Positions 9,028 through 17,330 of a stretch of DNA of 64,000 bases are shown here, piece by piece. The stretch comes from Clostridium sp. (GTDB taxonomy: Bacteria; Bacillota; Clostridia; Lachnospirales; Lachnospiraceae). The position numbers and the translations under genes are program-made. Below the pieces are notes generated by a model, which was given only the letters and a program-made list of their open reading frames with translations, searched no databases and had not been told where the DNA came from. The DNA is taken from positions 131,447 through 195,446 of the forward strand of contig JAMPFS010000001.1 in NCBI GenBank assembly GCA_023664325.1, read 5' to 3'. Numbering within the stretch: position 1 is the first letter of the stretch; each line of letters opens with the position of its first letter.

Positions 9028-9798
9028 TTACTTATGTAATTGGCATACTTCATCGAATACCAATTCATTCAAAACCTTAATATACGTTCCCTTCATTCCG
9101 GAAGATCTGGTCTCAATCACGCCTGCGCTTTCTAATTTGCGAAGCGCATTCACAATAACAGAACGGGTAATGCCTACTCTGTCTGCAATTTTGGATGCCA
9201 CCAAAATCCCTTCCATTCCTGAAAGCTCGTCAAAAACATGGACAACTGCCTCCTGTTCTGAATTTGACAACGTACTAATTGCAGATTTTATAATTGCAAT
9301 CTTGCGATCCTCTTCTGCCGACTCTTCATTGACACTGCGCATCATTTCAAGCCCGACAACCGTGGTTCCATATTCACTGAGAATAATATCATCTATGGTA
9401 TACTGACCGTCTTCCTTATATATAAAGACAGTGCCAAGACGTTCGCCTGCAATATCAATTGGGGTGATAACTGCCTGATACCTCTCAAGATTATCAAATT
9501 CAAAACCCAATGTGGCAAGATTCACATTCTCTTTGGTGGACAAAACTCCCAAAAAGCGTTCATTCAGCATCGGATCAATAAATCTGCCTACATCCTCAAC
9601 AATCAGTTCCGTAATCTCACAGATATCGGATCGGTTCTGAATCCCTAAAACCTTCCCTTTCCTGCTTATCACAAGAATATCGGATTCCAAAATCTCACTT
9701 AATACCTTGCAGATATCATTAAAAACAACCTTGTGGGAGCTGTTATTGTGCAAGAGCTGATTAATTTTTCTTGTCTTATCTAATAGCTGGACACTCAT
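9028..9798 (-). CDS. codY: GTP- and branched-chain amino acid-sensing global repressor CodY
   Basis: 256 aa, matching CodY. The N-terminus LLDKTRKINQLL and the GAF ligand domain (to about 155) bind isoleucine or valine. The C-terminal winged helix contains ASKIADRVGITRSVIVNALRKLESAG split around residues 205-233. CodY represses amino-acid, transport and, in several Firmicutes, motility genes in rich conditions. The ATG at 9798 is preceded by GGAGGG; an alternative start 11 codons upstream lacks an SD. It has its own promoter and sits just upstream of the flagellar operon, which suggests but does not prove a regulatory link. Confidence 0.95.
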   Translation of the reverse strand: MSVQLLDKTRKINQLLHNNSSHKVVFNDICKVLSEILESDILVISRKGKVLGIQNRSDICEITELIVEDVGRFIDPMLNERFLGVLSTKENVNLATLGFEFDNLERYQAVITPIDIAGERLGTVFIYKEDGQYTIDDIILSEYGTTVVGLEMMRSVNEESAEEDRKIAIIKSAISTLSNSEQEAVVHVFDELSGMEGILVASKIADRVGITRSVIVNALRKLESAGVIETRSSGMKGTYIKVLNELVFDEVCQLHK

Positions 9799-9821
9799 AA
9801 GCTCCCTCCAATCACTTAACA

Positions 9822-9850
9822 ATTCTACCACAATTTGCAGATAATAACAA
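9822..9850 (-). promoter_or_regulatory. SigA-type promoter of codY
   Basis: Minus-strand -35 TTGTTA (9845-9850), 17-base spacer, -10 TAGAAT (9822-9827), about 24 bases before the codY start. An A/T-rich stretch at 9860-9874 matches the CodY-box consensus at about 10 of 15 positions, which is too weak to call an operator. Confidence 0.65.
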
Positions 9851-9885
9851 CAACTTTATCAAATTTACAAAATTATTCCACAACA

Positions 9886-11949
9886 TTACTTTTTTTCACA
9901 TATAAATCCGCACTCTTTGTTATTGCAGACAAGCTTATTGCCTTTCTCTAACATAACCCCGCCGCATTTCTCACATTTGGTAGCGGACGGTCGCTGCCAC
10001 GTCATAAAGTCACATTCCGGATTATCAATACATCCAAAATATTTCCGTCCTTTCTTCGTCTTTTTCAGCACAACATCCTTGCCGCATTTTGGACATTCCA
10101 CGCCAATTTTCTCATAATGCGGCTTTGTAAAGCGGCACTCCGGAAAACCGGGGCATGCTAAAAACTTTCCGTGCGGTCCATATTTTACAACAAGCATTCT
10201 TCCACAGACTTCGCATGGTTCATCCGTTACTTCGTCCTCAATCTTAATATGTTCTAACTCCTCGTTTGCTGCCTGGACAGCCGCTTCTAAATCCGGATAA
10301 AAATTGGAAATAACCGTCTTCCATTCAATGCTTCCATCTTCAATGTTGTCTAATAATGACTCCATATTCGCAGTAAATTCCGTATTCACAATAACCGGAA
10401 ATGCTTTTTCCATAATCTGGTTGACCGCTTCCCCCAACTCTGTCACATAGAGATTGCGGCTTTCCTTCACCACATACCTTCTTGCCAAAATGGTGGAAAT
10501 CGTCGGCGCATAGGTACTTGGTCTTCCAATTCCTGCCTCCTCTAATTTGCGGACCAAAGAGCCTTCTGTATAATGGGCAGGCGGCTGTGTAAAATGCTGT
10601 TTATCCACAAAATCTTCTACGGTGACTCTCGTCTCCTTATCAATCCCTTTGAATTGGTTTTTGAGTTCGTCATTTTCATCTTCCATTGCATAGACTGCCA
10701 TAAAGCCTTCAAATACAAGCTTTGTGGAAGTTGCGCCAAACTCATACCCCTTTGCCTCTAACCGCAAATTCTCACTTTCGTAGCGTGCTGCCTCCATACG
10801 GCTTGCCAGAAAACGGTTGTAAATAAGCTGATACAGGCGGAACTGATCCCTTGAGAGCTGTTCCTTTAGCTTAACAGGAGAAAGCGTGATGTCCGTCGGA
10901 CGAATCGCCTCATGGGCATCCTGGATCTTCTGGTTATTCTTGGCATTTTTCTTGTCTTTACTGACATACGGATCCCCATACTGCGAACGGATATACTCCA
11001 CCGCCATCGCATTCGCTTCATCCGATACACGGGTAGAATCTGTTCTCAGATAAGTAATGAGACCAACGCTTCCCTTTCCCTTAATATCAACGCCTTCATA
11101 GAGCTGCTGTGCAATGCGCATTGTTTTGCCCGTAGCAAAATTAAGTTTTCTCGCTGCCTCCTGCTGTAAGGTCGAAGTGGTAAACGGAAGCGGTGATTTT
11201 TTTGTGCGGGTTGACTTTTTAATCTCACTCACGGAAAGCCCGGAACCTTTGAGTTCCTTTAAAATCTTATCCATCTCCTCCTTAGAGTGGATCTCCGCCT
11301 TTCCACTTGGCGTCCTTAAAAGCTTTGCCGCAAATGGTTTCTTATGATCTCCCGCCCTTACCATTGCATCTAATGTCCAGTATTCCTCCGGTATAAAGTT
11401 ATTGATTTCCTCTTCCCTGTCACAAATCAGCTTCAATGCTACCGACTGTACACGGCCTGCGCTTAACCCTCTTTTTACTTTAACCCACAAAACAGGGCTG
11501 ATTTTGTAACCTACCAAACGGTCTAACACACGTCTTGCCTGTTGGGCATCCACAAGCCCCATATCAATATCCCGCGCATTCTTCAAAGAACCTTTCACTG
11601 CGTTCTTCGTAACCTCATTAAACGTAATTCTTTTGTAATTCTTATCCTCCAGCTTAAGCGCCTTTGATAAATGCCATGAAATCGCCTCGCCCTCACGGTC
11701 CGGATCTGTTGCGAGATATACTTTATCCGCTTTCTTGACAGCTTTTCTTAACGCTGCAAGCAGTTCCCCTTTCCCCCGGATCGTAATGTACTTTACATCG
11801 AAATTGTTATCCGTATCGATCCCCATCTGAGATTTCGGTAAATCCCTCACATGGCCATTCGAAGCAATTACCTCATAATTATTTCCAAGAAATTTTTTGA
11901 TTGTTTTCGCTTTTGCCGGTGACTCTACGATAACTAGATTCTTTGCCAT
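9886..11949 (-). CDS. topA: DNA topoisomerase I
   Basis: 687 aa. The TOPRIM domain at the N-terminus (IVESPAKAKTI, then DPDREGEAISWH), the catalytic tyrosine in ITYLRTDSTRV near residue 300, and three C-terminal C4 zinc ribbons (after about residue 575) make a standard type IA topoisomerase. It relaxes negative supercoils. The ATG at 11949 has GGAGGAG seven to eight bases upstream; six extra N-terminal residues from an upstream ATG were rejected. It follows dprA by 23 bases and is probably cotranscribed with comM and dprA. Confidence 0.97.
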   Translation of the reverse strand: MAKNLVIVESPAKAKTIKKFLGNNYEVIASNGHVRDLPKSQMGIDTDNNFDVKYITIRGKGELLAALRKAVKKADKVYLATDPDREGEAISWHLSKALKLEDKNYKRITFNEVTKNAVKGSLKNARDIDMGLVDAQQARRVLDRLVGYKISPVLWVKVKRGLSAGRVQSVALKLICDREEEINNFIPEEYWTLDAMVRAGDHKKPFAAKLLRTPSGKAEIHSKEEMDKILKELKGSGLSVSEIKKSTRTKKSPLPFTTSTLQQEAARKLNFATGKTMRIAQQLYEGVDIKGKGSVGLITYLRTDSTRVSDEANAMAVEYIRSQYGDPYVSKDKKNAKNNQKIQDAHEAIRPTDITLSPVKLKEQLSRDQFRLYQLIYNRFLASRMEAARYESENLRLEAKGYEFGATSTKLVFEGFMAVYAMEDENDELKNQFKGIDKETRVTVEDFVDKQHFTQPPAHYTEGSLVRKLEEAGIGRPSTYAPTISTILARRYVVKESRNLYVTELGEAVNQIMEKAFPVIVNTEFTANMESLLDNIEDGSIEWKTVISNFYPDLEAAVQAANEELEHIKIEDEVTDEPCEVCGRMLVVKYGPHGKFLACPGFPECRFTKPHYEKIGVECPKCGKDVVLKKTKKGRKYFGCIDNPECDFMTWQRPSATKCEKCGGVMLEKGNKLVCNNKECGFICEKK

Positions 11950-11972
11950 GGTGGCTCCTCCAATCATAATAA

Positions 11973-13079
11973 TTATAATCTGATTGCATAATAGTTCCTG
12001 GCAGTTTCAATGATAATATGATCAAGCGTCATACGATTCAGCGCCTTTAACACATCCTGCGGCGCAACCTGTACATCTGCAATAATATCATCTATATACC
12101 TCGGATCAATTCGCAAACAACTATACACCATTTTTTCCAGGGGTGCAAGTGACAATTTTGAAATATTCCCCTGCACTGCATCAAAATAGCTGTTTTTCGC
12201 ATTATTATTTCCCTTCACATGCAAGATATCCAAAATATCTGCTACCTCTGTCACGATATGCGCGCCTAATTTGATTAAATGATTGCAGCCCACGCTTTTT
12301 TGATCCGATATCCTCCCCGGAACCGCAAAAACCTCCTTGCCCTGTTCTAACCCCTGATCAACGGTTATAAAAGTTCCGCTCTTTTCCATCGCCTCAATCA
12401 CCAGTATTCCATCGCACAAACCCGAAATCAGCCGGTTTCTCTGTGGAAACAGACCTGAAACCGGAGCGATTCCGATATTGCTCTCCGACAAAATTCCGCC
12501 CTGCTCCTGCAATTTCATATATAACTGATAGTTCTCCTTCGGATACACCTGGTCAATTCCTCCGCCAATGATCCCCATCGTATATCCGTTTCCCTCCAAC
12601 GCGCCCTGATGCGCCATGCCATCTACCCCGCGGGCAAGCCCGCTTATAACGGACAGCCCGGATACCGCAAGCTCCCTGCCAAAAAAACGCGCCATCTCCA
12701 ACCCATATCTTGTACAATTCCTTGCCCCGATTACCGCCACAATCTTTTTCTGTTCCGGCGGCAGATTTCCTTTCAGATAGAGTCCGCAGGGGGCATCCGG
12801 TATGCAGCGGTACTGCTTGGGGTATTCAGGCAATGACGGATACAAAAACCGAATCCCCCTCTTTTGCAGTTCAAAAAGCCCTCTCTCCACCTGCTCCTCC
12901 CGCCTCGAGGCAATGCATGCATCTGTCACGGATTCTTTTTTTAAAAATTGCGCAATCTCCTCCCTCCGGGCATAAAATACTGCCTCGGGTGAACCGAAAT
13001 ATTCGATCATCGCCCATGCCGTTTTGCGCCCGATTCCTTCTATATTATTAATCCAGTACCAGTAATGTGCTTCTGTCAT
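11973..13079 (-). CDS. dprA: DNA-processing protein DprA
   Basis: 368 aa. An N-terminal helix-hairpin-helix/SAM-like region (YWINNIEGIGRKTA) precedes the Rossmann DprA core with GARNCTRYG, SGLARGVDGMAHQGAL and SGLCDGILVIEA, and a C-terminal winged-helix segment. DprA loads RecA onto incoming single-stranded DNA during transformation and is also common in non-competent bacteria. Its ATG overlaps the comM stop (ATGA), so translation is coupled. Confidence 0.95.
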   Translation of the reverse strand: MTEAHYWYWINNIEGIGRKTAWAMIEYFGSPEAVFYARREEIAQFLKKESVTDACIASRREEQVERGLFELQKRGIRFLYPSLPEYPKQYRCIPDAPCGLYLKGNLPPEQKKIVAVIGARNCTRYGLEMARFFGRELAVSGLSVISGLARGVDGMAHQGALEGNGYTMGIIGGGIDQVYPKENYQLYMKLQEQGGILSESNIGIAPVSGLFPQRNRLISGLCDGILVIEAMEKSGTFITVDQGLEQGKEVFAVPGRISDQKSVGCNHLIKLGAHIVTEVADILDILHVKGNNNAKNSYFDAVQGNISKLSLAPLEKMVYSCLRIDPRYIDDIIADVQVAPQDVLKALNRMTLDHIIIETARNYYAIRL

Positions 13080-14611
13080 TGCCGCATCCCCCTTTTATGG
13101 AAATCCGGCAGCCGGTAGGACAAAGCCTCCCAAATATGTTCACAGGCAACCCGCTCCTTCTGATCTAAGTCTGCTATCGTTCTTGCAACCTTCAAAAGCT
13201 TGGAAAGCCCTCTGGCTGATAAATCATACTTTTCAAATATTTCCTTTTGCAGCTTCCGTTCCTCTGCCTGAAGACCACAGAGTTCCTCTAACATATTACC
13301 CGGAATCTGGGAATTATATAACAGGTTATACGGCATTAACCGCTTCCTTTGTATCCTGTGCGCATCTTCCACCCGTCTCCTGATCTCTTCCGAAGACTCC
13401 ACCTTTTCATTGCTGAACAATTCCTCATATTCTATCTTTTTGACGGAGATATTCATATCCATCCGATCAAGCATAGGCTCGGACATTTTATTCAAATACC
13501 GCTCGATTTGAGGTGTCGTACAGCGGCATTTGCTAAGATCCGGATAAAATCCGCACGGACACGGATTCATTGCTGCCACAAGCATAAAATCACAGCAAAA
13601 CACATAACTTCCATGCAGTCTTGAAATCGTAACCGTTCCATCCTCCAAAGGCTGCCGCATCATTTCAATTAAACTTCTCGGAAATTCCAAAAATTCATCC
13701 AAAAAAAGCACTCCCCTGTGCGCTAAACTGATTTCTCCCGGTTTGGGATTGACGCCTCCGCCAATCAATGCCTGGGCAGTGATGGAATGATGCGGCGCCC
13801 GAAACGGTCTTCTCGTAAGCAGCCCCTGTTCCGGTTCTAACAGACCATTTACACTGTAGATTTTGGTAATTTCAATACTTTCTTCATAGGTCAGTTCCGG
13901 CATAATCGTGGAAATCCGTTTTGCCGCCATGGATTTTCCCGATCCCGGCGGGCCGGAATATAGTATGTTGTGCATTCCTGCGACCGCAATTTCCGTTGCG
14001 CGTTTTAGCACCCTCTGACCTTTTATATCCGAAAAGTCCATCGGAAAACTTTCTGCCACAGGACAATAAGAATCCATAGGGGGGTCCGGCAAAATCTCTG
14101 CGTTCCCTGTCAAATGCCCGACCGCCTGCGCAAGGCTCTTTACCCCTAAAATCGTCACATCCGGAATAAAGGCTGCTTCTTTGCGGTTTAAATACGGCAA
14201 AATAACGGTATGGATTCCCTGTTTCCTTGCAAAATCCACAATGGATAAGATTCCCCGCACTCCCCTCACATCACCATTTAAGGAAAGCTCCCCAATAATT
14301 AAAACATCCTCTAAACATTCATTGGCGATATAACCATAGGCAGCTAACAGGGCAATACTAATGGGCAAATCAAAAACAGAACCCTCTTTTCGGATATCTG
14401 CCGGTGATAAATTCACGGTAATCCGCTTTGGGGGTAACAGATAGCCAGAGTTTTTCAGGGCAGTCCTTACCCTGTCACTGGCTTCCCGAACTTCAGATGC
14501 TAAAAAACCTACCATATTGAACGTTGGCAGGCCTTCGCTGACATCCGCCTCCACTGTAATGAGCCTTCCTTCCACTCCATGCAGTGTGGCGCTTAGAACT
14601 TTGTTATACAT
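13076..14611 (-). CDS. comM: YifB/ComM-family AAA+ ATPase (Mg-chelatase-like)
   Basis: 511 aa. The N-terminal ChlI-like domain (SEGLPTFNMVG, NLSPADIRKEGS) is followed by an AAA+ module with Walker A GPPGSGKS near residue 222 and Walker B LFLDEFLEF, and a C-terminal Mg-chelatase domain. A CPCG...CRC cysteine cluster typical of YifB is present. ComM in Gram-negatives is a branch-migration helicase in transformation; the role in Firmicutes is inferred. The start has AGGAGA five bases upstream, and this is the first gene of the comM-dprA-topA unit. Confidence 0.93.
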   Translation of the reverse strand: MYNKVLSATLHGVEGRLITVEADVSEGLPTFNMVGFLASEVREASDRVRTALKNSGYLLPPKRITVNLSPADIRKEGSVFDLPISIALLAAYGYIANECLEDVLIIGELSLNGDVRGVRGILSIVDFARKQGIHTVILPYLNRKEAAFIPDVTILGVKSLAQAVGHLTGNAEILPDPPMDSYCPVAESFPMDFSDIKGQRVLKRATEIAVAGMHNILYSGPPGSGKSMAAKRISTIMPELTYEESIEITKIYSVNGLLEPEQGLLTRRPFRAPHHSITAQALIGGGVNPKPGEISLAHRGVLFLDEFLEFPRSLIEMMRQPLEDGTVTISRLHGSYVFCCDFMLVAAMNPCPCGFYPDLSKCRCTTPQIERYLNKMSEPMLDRMDMNISVKKIEYEELFSNEKVESSEEIRRRVEDAHRIQRKRLMPYNLLYNSQIPGNMLEELCGLQAEERKLQKEIFEKYDLSARGLSKLLKVARTIADLDQKERVACEHIWEALSYRLPDFHKRGMRQ

Positions 14612-14647
14612 ATAATCTCCTGTTCCTCTCCAGGCCGGAACAAGAGT

Positions 14648-14676
14648 ATTATACTATGATTTCATATAATATGCAA
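14648..14676 (-). promoter_or_regulatory. SigA promoter of comM-dprA-topA
   Basis: Minus-strand -35 TTGCAT (14671-14676), 17-base spacer, perfect -10 TATAAT (14648-14653), about 35 bases before the comM ATG. An 11-base direct repeat lies immediately upstream. Confidence 0.75.
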
Positions 14677-14681
14677 TATAT

Positions 14682-14712
14682 AATCGGTATATTTTTTAAA
14701 CAATCGGTATAT
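14682..14712. repeat. 11-bp direct repeat upstream of the comM promoter
   Basis: AATCGGTATAT occurs at 14682-14692 and again at 14702-14712, a 20-base repeat period (about two helical turns), just upstream of the comM -35 and just downstream of the nrdR stop. It has the arrangement of a tandem activator or repressor site, but no known regulator motif was recognised. Confidence 0.6.
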
Positions 14713-14723
14713 GCTGCCATATC

Positions 14724-15173
14724 CTAATTCAGCAGCTTCTTCAACTCATCCATAAAGATATTGACATCCTTAAACTCCCGGTAAACGGAGGCAAAACGCA
14801 CATAAGCAACCTGGTCTAATTCCTTTAATTCATCCATAACAATTTCACCGATCACAGTACTTTCAACCTCTTTTTGCTCTAAGTTAAAAACCGTTGTCTC
14901 AATCCGATCCACGCATTTTTCAATATCGTCTACTGAAATCGGACGTTTGTGACAGGATTTGATAACACCTGACTCAATCTTTGACCGGTCATACGCCTCC
15001 CGGATCTTATCTTTTTTGATAATGATAAGCGGAATCGTCTCCACCTTTTCATAGGTCGTAAAACGCTTGCCGCAATCATCACACTCTCTTCTCCTGCGAA
15101 TCGAACTGTTGTCATCCGCCGGCCTTGAATCAATGACTCTTGTATTATCTTCTCCACAAAACGGACATTTCAT
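14724..15173 (-). CDS. nrdR: Transcriptional repressor NrdR
   Basis: 149 aa. A zinc ribbon with Cys3, Cys6, Cys31 and Cys34 and the invariant DSRPADD...RRRREC pattern is followed by an ATP-cone domain (about 49-139) beginning [17 protein letters not shown]. NrdR binds ATP/dATP and represses ribonucleotide reductase genes. None of those is in this window, so its targets lie elsewhere. AGGAGGAG lies eight bases before the ATG. It follows the YlmC-like gene by 54 bases and may share its promoter. Confidence 0.97.
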   Translation of the reverse strand: MKCPFCGEDNTRVIDSRPADDNSSIRRRRECDDCGKRFTTYEKVETIPLIIIKKDKIREAYDRSKIESGVIKSCHKRPISVDDIEKCVDRIETTVFNLEQKEVESTVIGEIVMDELKELDQVAYVRFASVYREFKDVNIFMDELKKLLN

Positions 15174-15227
15174 ATGTAACTCCTCCTTTGGCTATCTTTT
15201 GACTAAATGCTTTTCAAATGTTTTTGC

Positions 15228-15485
15228 CTAATCGTCTCTCATAAGCGCCTTTTCCAAATTGACATCCACAAGTATAATATCCGGTCCAATCCGAACCACA
15301 TCGCAAAAACGGATATAATATCTTAAGCATTTACTAAAGCAGGAAAAGAAATGCACCGGAGCCGGTACGATTAACGCACAAATCTGTCCATTGCATTCAT
15401 CAAATTCAACATCTGCTACACATCCGATTCTCTTACAGTCCTTGCAATTAATAACTTCTTTCTGTCTCAGGTCAAGAAACGTCAT
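15228..15485 (-). CDS. YlmC/YmxH-family PRC-barrel protein
   Basis: 85 aa. It matches the small YlmC/YmxH sporulation-associated family: FLDLRQKEVINC at the start, a CKRIGCVADVEFDE strand, an ALIVPAP turn and a C-terminal VVRIGPDIILVDV strand. This version is unusually rich in cysteine (about six). In-frame ATGs 4 and 6 codons upstream exist; 15485 was chosen because a weak GGTG precedes it and it coincides with the family N-terminus. Function is unknown in the family beyond association with sporulating Firmicutes. Confidence 0.75.
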   Translation of the reverse strand: MTFLDLRQKEVINCKDCKRIGCVADVEFDECNGQICALIVPAPVHFFSCFSKCLRYYIRFCDVVRIGPDIILVDVNLEKALMRDD

Positions 15486-15579
15486 AAATGACACCATTTT
15501 CATTCTTAACAACAATATATGCCATATTTTCAATAAAAAGACACATTTCTTGTGATTAACATAATGTGTTTACATTTTT

Positions 15580-15608
15580 ATTATACATGATACAGCAAAA
15601 AAAATCTA
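15580..15608 (-). promoter_or_regulatory. Possible promoter of the ylmC-like/nrdR unit
   Basis: A perfect -10 TATAAT (15580-15585) on the minus strand with a poor -35 (TAGATT) 17 bases further upstream. It lies about 95 bases before the YlmC-like start. The rest of the gap up to the rnfB stop shows T-rich stretches but no convincing terminator hairpin. Confidence 0.4.
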
Positions 15609-15663
15609 CTATATTTTTACAATTTCTTAACCGTTCGTTCAAACTTTTTGGCACACATACACC

Positions 15664-16452
15664 TTACAGAATAACCTTTACCGGGCATTTTTCTTTGCAC
15701 TTTCCACAGTGGGTACATTTTTCCTGGTCAATATATGCGAGGTTATTCTCTACCGTAATGGCATCCGACGGACAATTTCTGGCGCACAATCCACAACCGA
15801 TACAGCCTGCCTGACACACCTTTTTCACCTCTATGCCTTTATCCTTTGAACTGCATTTCACATGGCAGACTGCATCTGCCGGCACAAGTTCAATCAGGTG
15901 TTTTGGACATTCTGCAACACATTTCCCGCAGGCTTTGCACTTTTCAGAATCGACCACTGCAACACCGTCTATGATCTCGATAGCGCCAAACGGACAGGCT
16001 TTTTTGCAATTGCCATACCCTGTGCAGCCGTATGTGCAGGCTTTTGCCCCTCCTCCCGGATTATTCATGGCAAGCTTACAGTCCTCCACACCAACATATT
16101 CATAGTTATCTTTCGTCTTGTCACAGGTTCCTGCACATTTTACATAGGCGGTCATTTTGACAGAATCATTTGCATCGACACCCATAATCTTAGCGATTTG
16201 TTCCGCACAGGCATCTCCGCCAACCGGACAACTGTTTACCGGCGCCTCACCTTTGGCAATCGCTGCTGCCAGCCCGTCACAGCCTGCAAAGCCACAGCCG
16301 CCACAATTGTTTCCCGGCAGACACTCCCGAACCGCCACTTCTCTCTCATCTACTTCAACCTCAAACTTTTCCCCGGCAATTCCAAGTAAAATCCCGATTA
16401 AGGCTCCGGTTCCGCCTACAATTGCCATTGCAAGTAAAATTGATGTCACCAT
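15664..16452 (-). CDS. rnfB: Rnf complex ferredoxin subunit RnfB
   Basis: 262 aa. One N-terminal membrane helix (about 4-25) is followed by the Fe-S domain CLPGNNCGGCGFAGCDG and then several further CxxCxxCxxxCP ferredoxin clusters in the C-terminal half (CKACGKCVAECP, CIGCGLCARNCP, CTHCGKCKEKCP). RnfB takes electrons from reduced ferredoxin and passes them into the membrane complex. It is the last gene of the rnf operon, 12 bases after rnfA. Confidence 0.97.
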   Translation of the reverse strand: MVTSILLAMAIVGGTGALIGILLGIAGEKFEVEVDEREVAVRECLPGNNCGGCGFAGCDGLAAAIAKGEAPVNSCPVGGDACAEQIAKIMGVDANDSVKMTAYVKCAGTCDKTKDNYEYVGVEDCKLAMNNPGGGAKACTYGCTGYGNCKKACPFGAIEIIDGVAVVDSEKCKACGKCVAECPKHLIELVPADAVCHVKCSSKDKGIEVKKVCQAGCIGCGLCARNCPSDAITVENNLAYIDQEKCTHCGKCKEKCPVKVIL

Positions 16453-16464
16453 ACCTTTCGCCTC

Positions 16465-17040
16465 CTACTTTATCAATCCGGAAAATCCAAAAAATGCCAT
16501 TGCCATCAGTCCTGCTGTCACCAATACGATCGGTGTTCCCTTAAATGACTCCGGCACATCATTATACTCAATTTTCTCTCTGATACCCGCCATGATGATA
16601 ATTGCGATGGTAAAACCCAGCGCAGTTCCGAAACCATTTACGACAGAAGACACAAAGCCATAATCCTTCTGCACATTAATAAGCGCCACGCCAAGCACCG
16701 CACAGTTGGTTGTAATCAGGGGTAAATACACTCCCAGCGCTGAATACAGGGATGGTATTTTCTTCTTTAAAAACATCTCCACAAACTGTACCAATGCCGC
16801 AATCACCAGAATAAACACAATTGTCTGCAAATATGTGATATCCAGCTTCACCAATATAAAATGATAAATCAGATTCGTCACTGCTGAGGCAATTGTGATG
16901 ACAAATATAACCGCTCCCCCCATTCCGGCTGCCGTATCCACCTTCTTTGATACGCCAATAAACGGACACAGTCCTAAGAACTGGCTTAATACTACATTAT
17001 TTACCAATGCTGCTCCCACAGCAATCAAAAACAAATTCAT
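16465..17040 (-). CDS. rnfA: Rnf complex membrane subunit RnfA
   Basis: 191 aa, six membrane helices, opening with the conserved LVNNVVLSQFLGLCPF motif. The Cys, together with its counterpart in RnfE, is known to ligate an intramembrane iron centre in Rnf/Nqr complexes. The ATG overlaps the stop of the small basic ORF upstream (ATGA), so its translation is coupled to that ORF rather than directly to rnfE. Confidence 0.96.
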   Translation of the reverse strand: MNLFLIAVGAALVNNVVLSQFLGLCPFIGVSKKVDTAAGMGGAVIFVITIASAVTNLIYHFILVKLDITYLQTIVFILVIAALVQFVEMFLKKKIPSLYSALGVYLPLITTNCAVLGVALINVQKDYGFVSSVVNGFGTALGFTIAIIIMAGIREKIEYNDVPESFKGTPIVLVTAGLMAMAFFGFSGLIK

Positions 17041-17330
17041 CTTCTACGCCTCCTTTTCAGCGTCCGATTCAGCTTGGCAGTCTCCCTGCGTCCTTGAATC
17101 CTGCGTTTTCTCTCATGTCTCTTCTGCTCAGATGCCTTCCTCCGCTCCGCTGCATTTTTCTTATTTGCTGCTTTTTGTTCTTTTCTCACTTTGTGCTTGT
17201 GAAGCTTTCGCAGTTTTTCCATATGCAGCAGGCGCTGCCGTTCATAATTCCTTAAAACCCGCAAATGCGCTTTGATTCTTTTCCTCTTGCGCCTTATACT
17301 TCTCTGACCCGGGTAAATGGGCTGTTTCAT
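17037..17330 (-). CDS. Small, extremely basic protein inside the rnf operon, function unknown
   Basis: 97 aa beginning MKQPIYPGQRSIRRKRKR. Lysine and arginine make up roughly 40 percent of residues, with His and Gln among the rest and very few acidic or hydrophobic residues; the last five residues before the stop are arginines. It looks helical and nucleic-acid- or acidic-surface-binding. Its ATG overlaps the rnfE stop (TGATG), AAGGAGGAG lies five bases before it, and its stop overlaps the rnfA start (ATGA). The frame is therefore tightly embedded. I do not recognise a family. It may be an assembly or regulatory factor for Rnf or a lineage-specific insertion. That it is translated is inferred from the SD and coupling. 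Confidence 0.68.
   Translation of the reverse strand: MKQPIYPGQRSIRRKRKRIKAHLRVLRNYERQRLLHMEKLRKLHKHKVRKEQKAANKKNAAERRKASEQKRHERKRRIQGRRETAKLNRTLKRRRRR

Noticed and set aside
8526..9068. Longer FlgB with 50 extra N-terminal residues
   Set aside because: The extension overlaps the promoter, terminator and codY end, and the internal ATG has a perfect SD.
9860..9874. Possible CodY box upstream of codY
   Set aside because: Only about 10 of 15 consensus positions match in an A/T-rich stretch, so it is not distinguishable from chance.
15862..16389. 175-aa plus-strand frame opposite rnfB
   Set aside because: rnfB is certain on the other strand; the frame has no SD and no recognisable domain.
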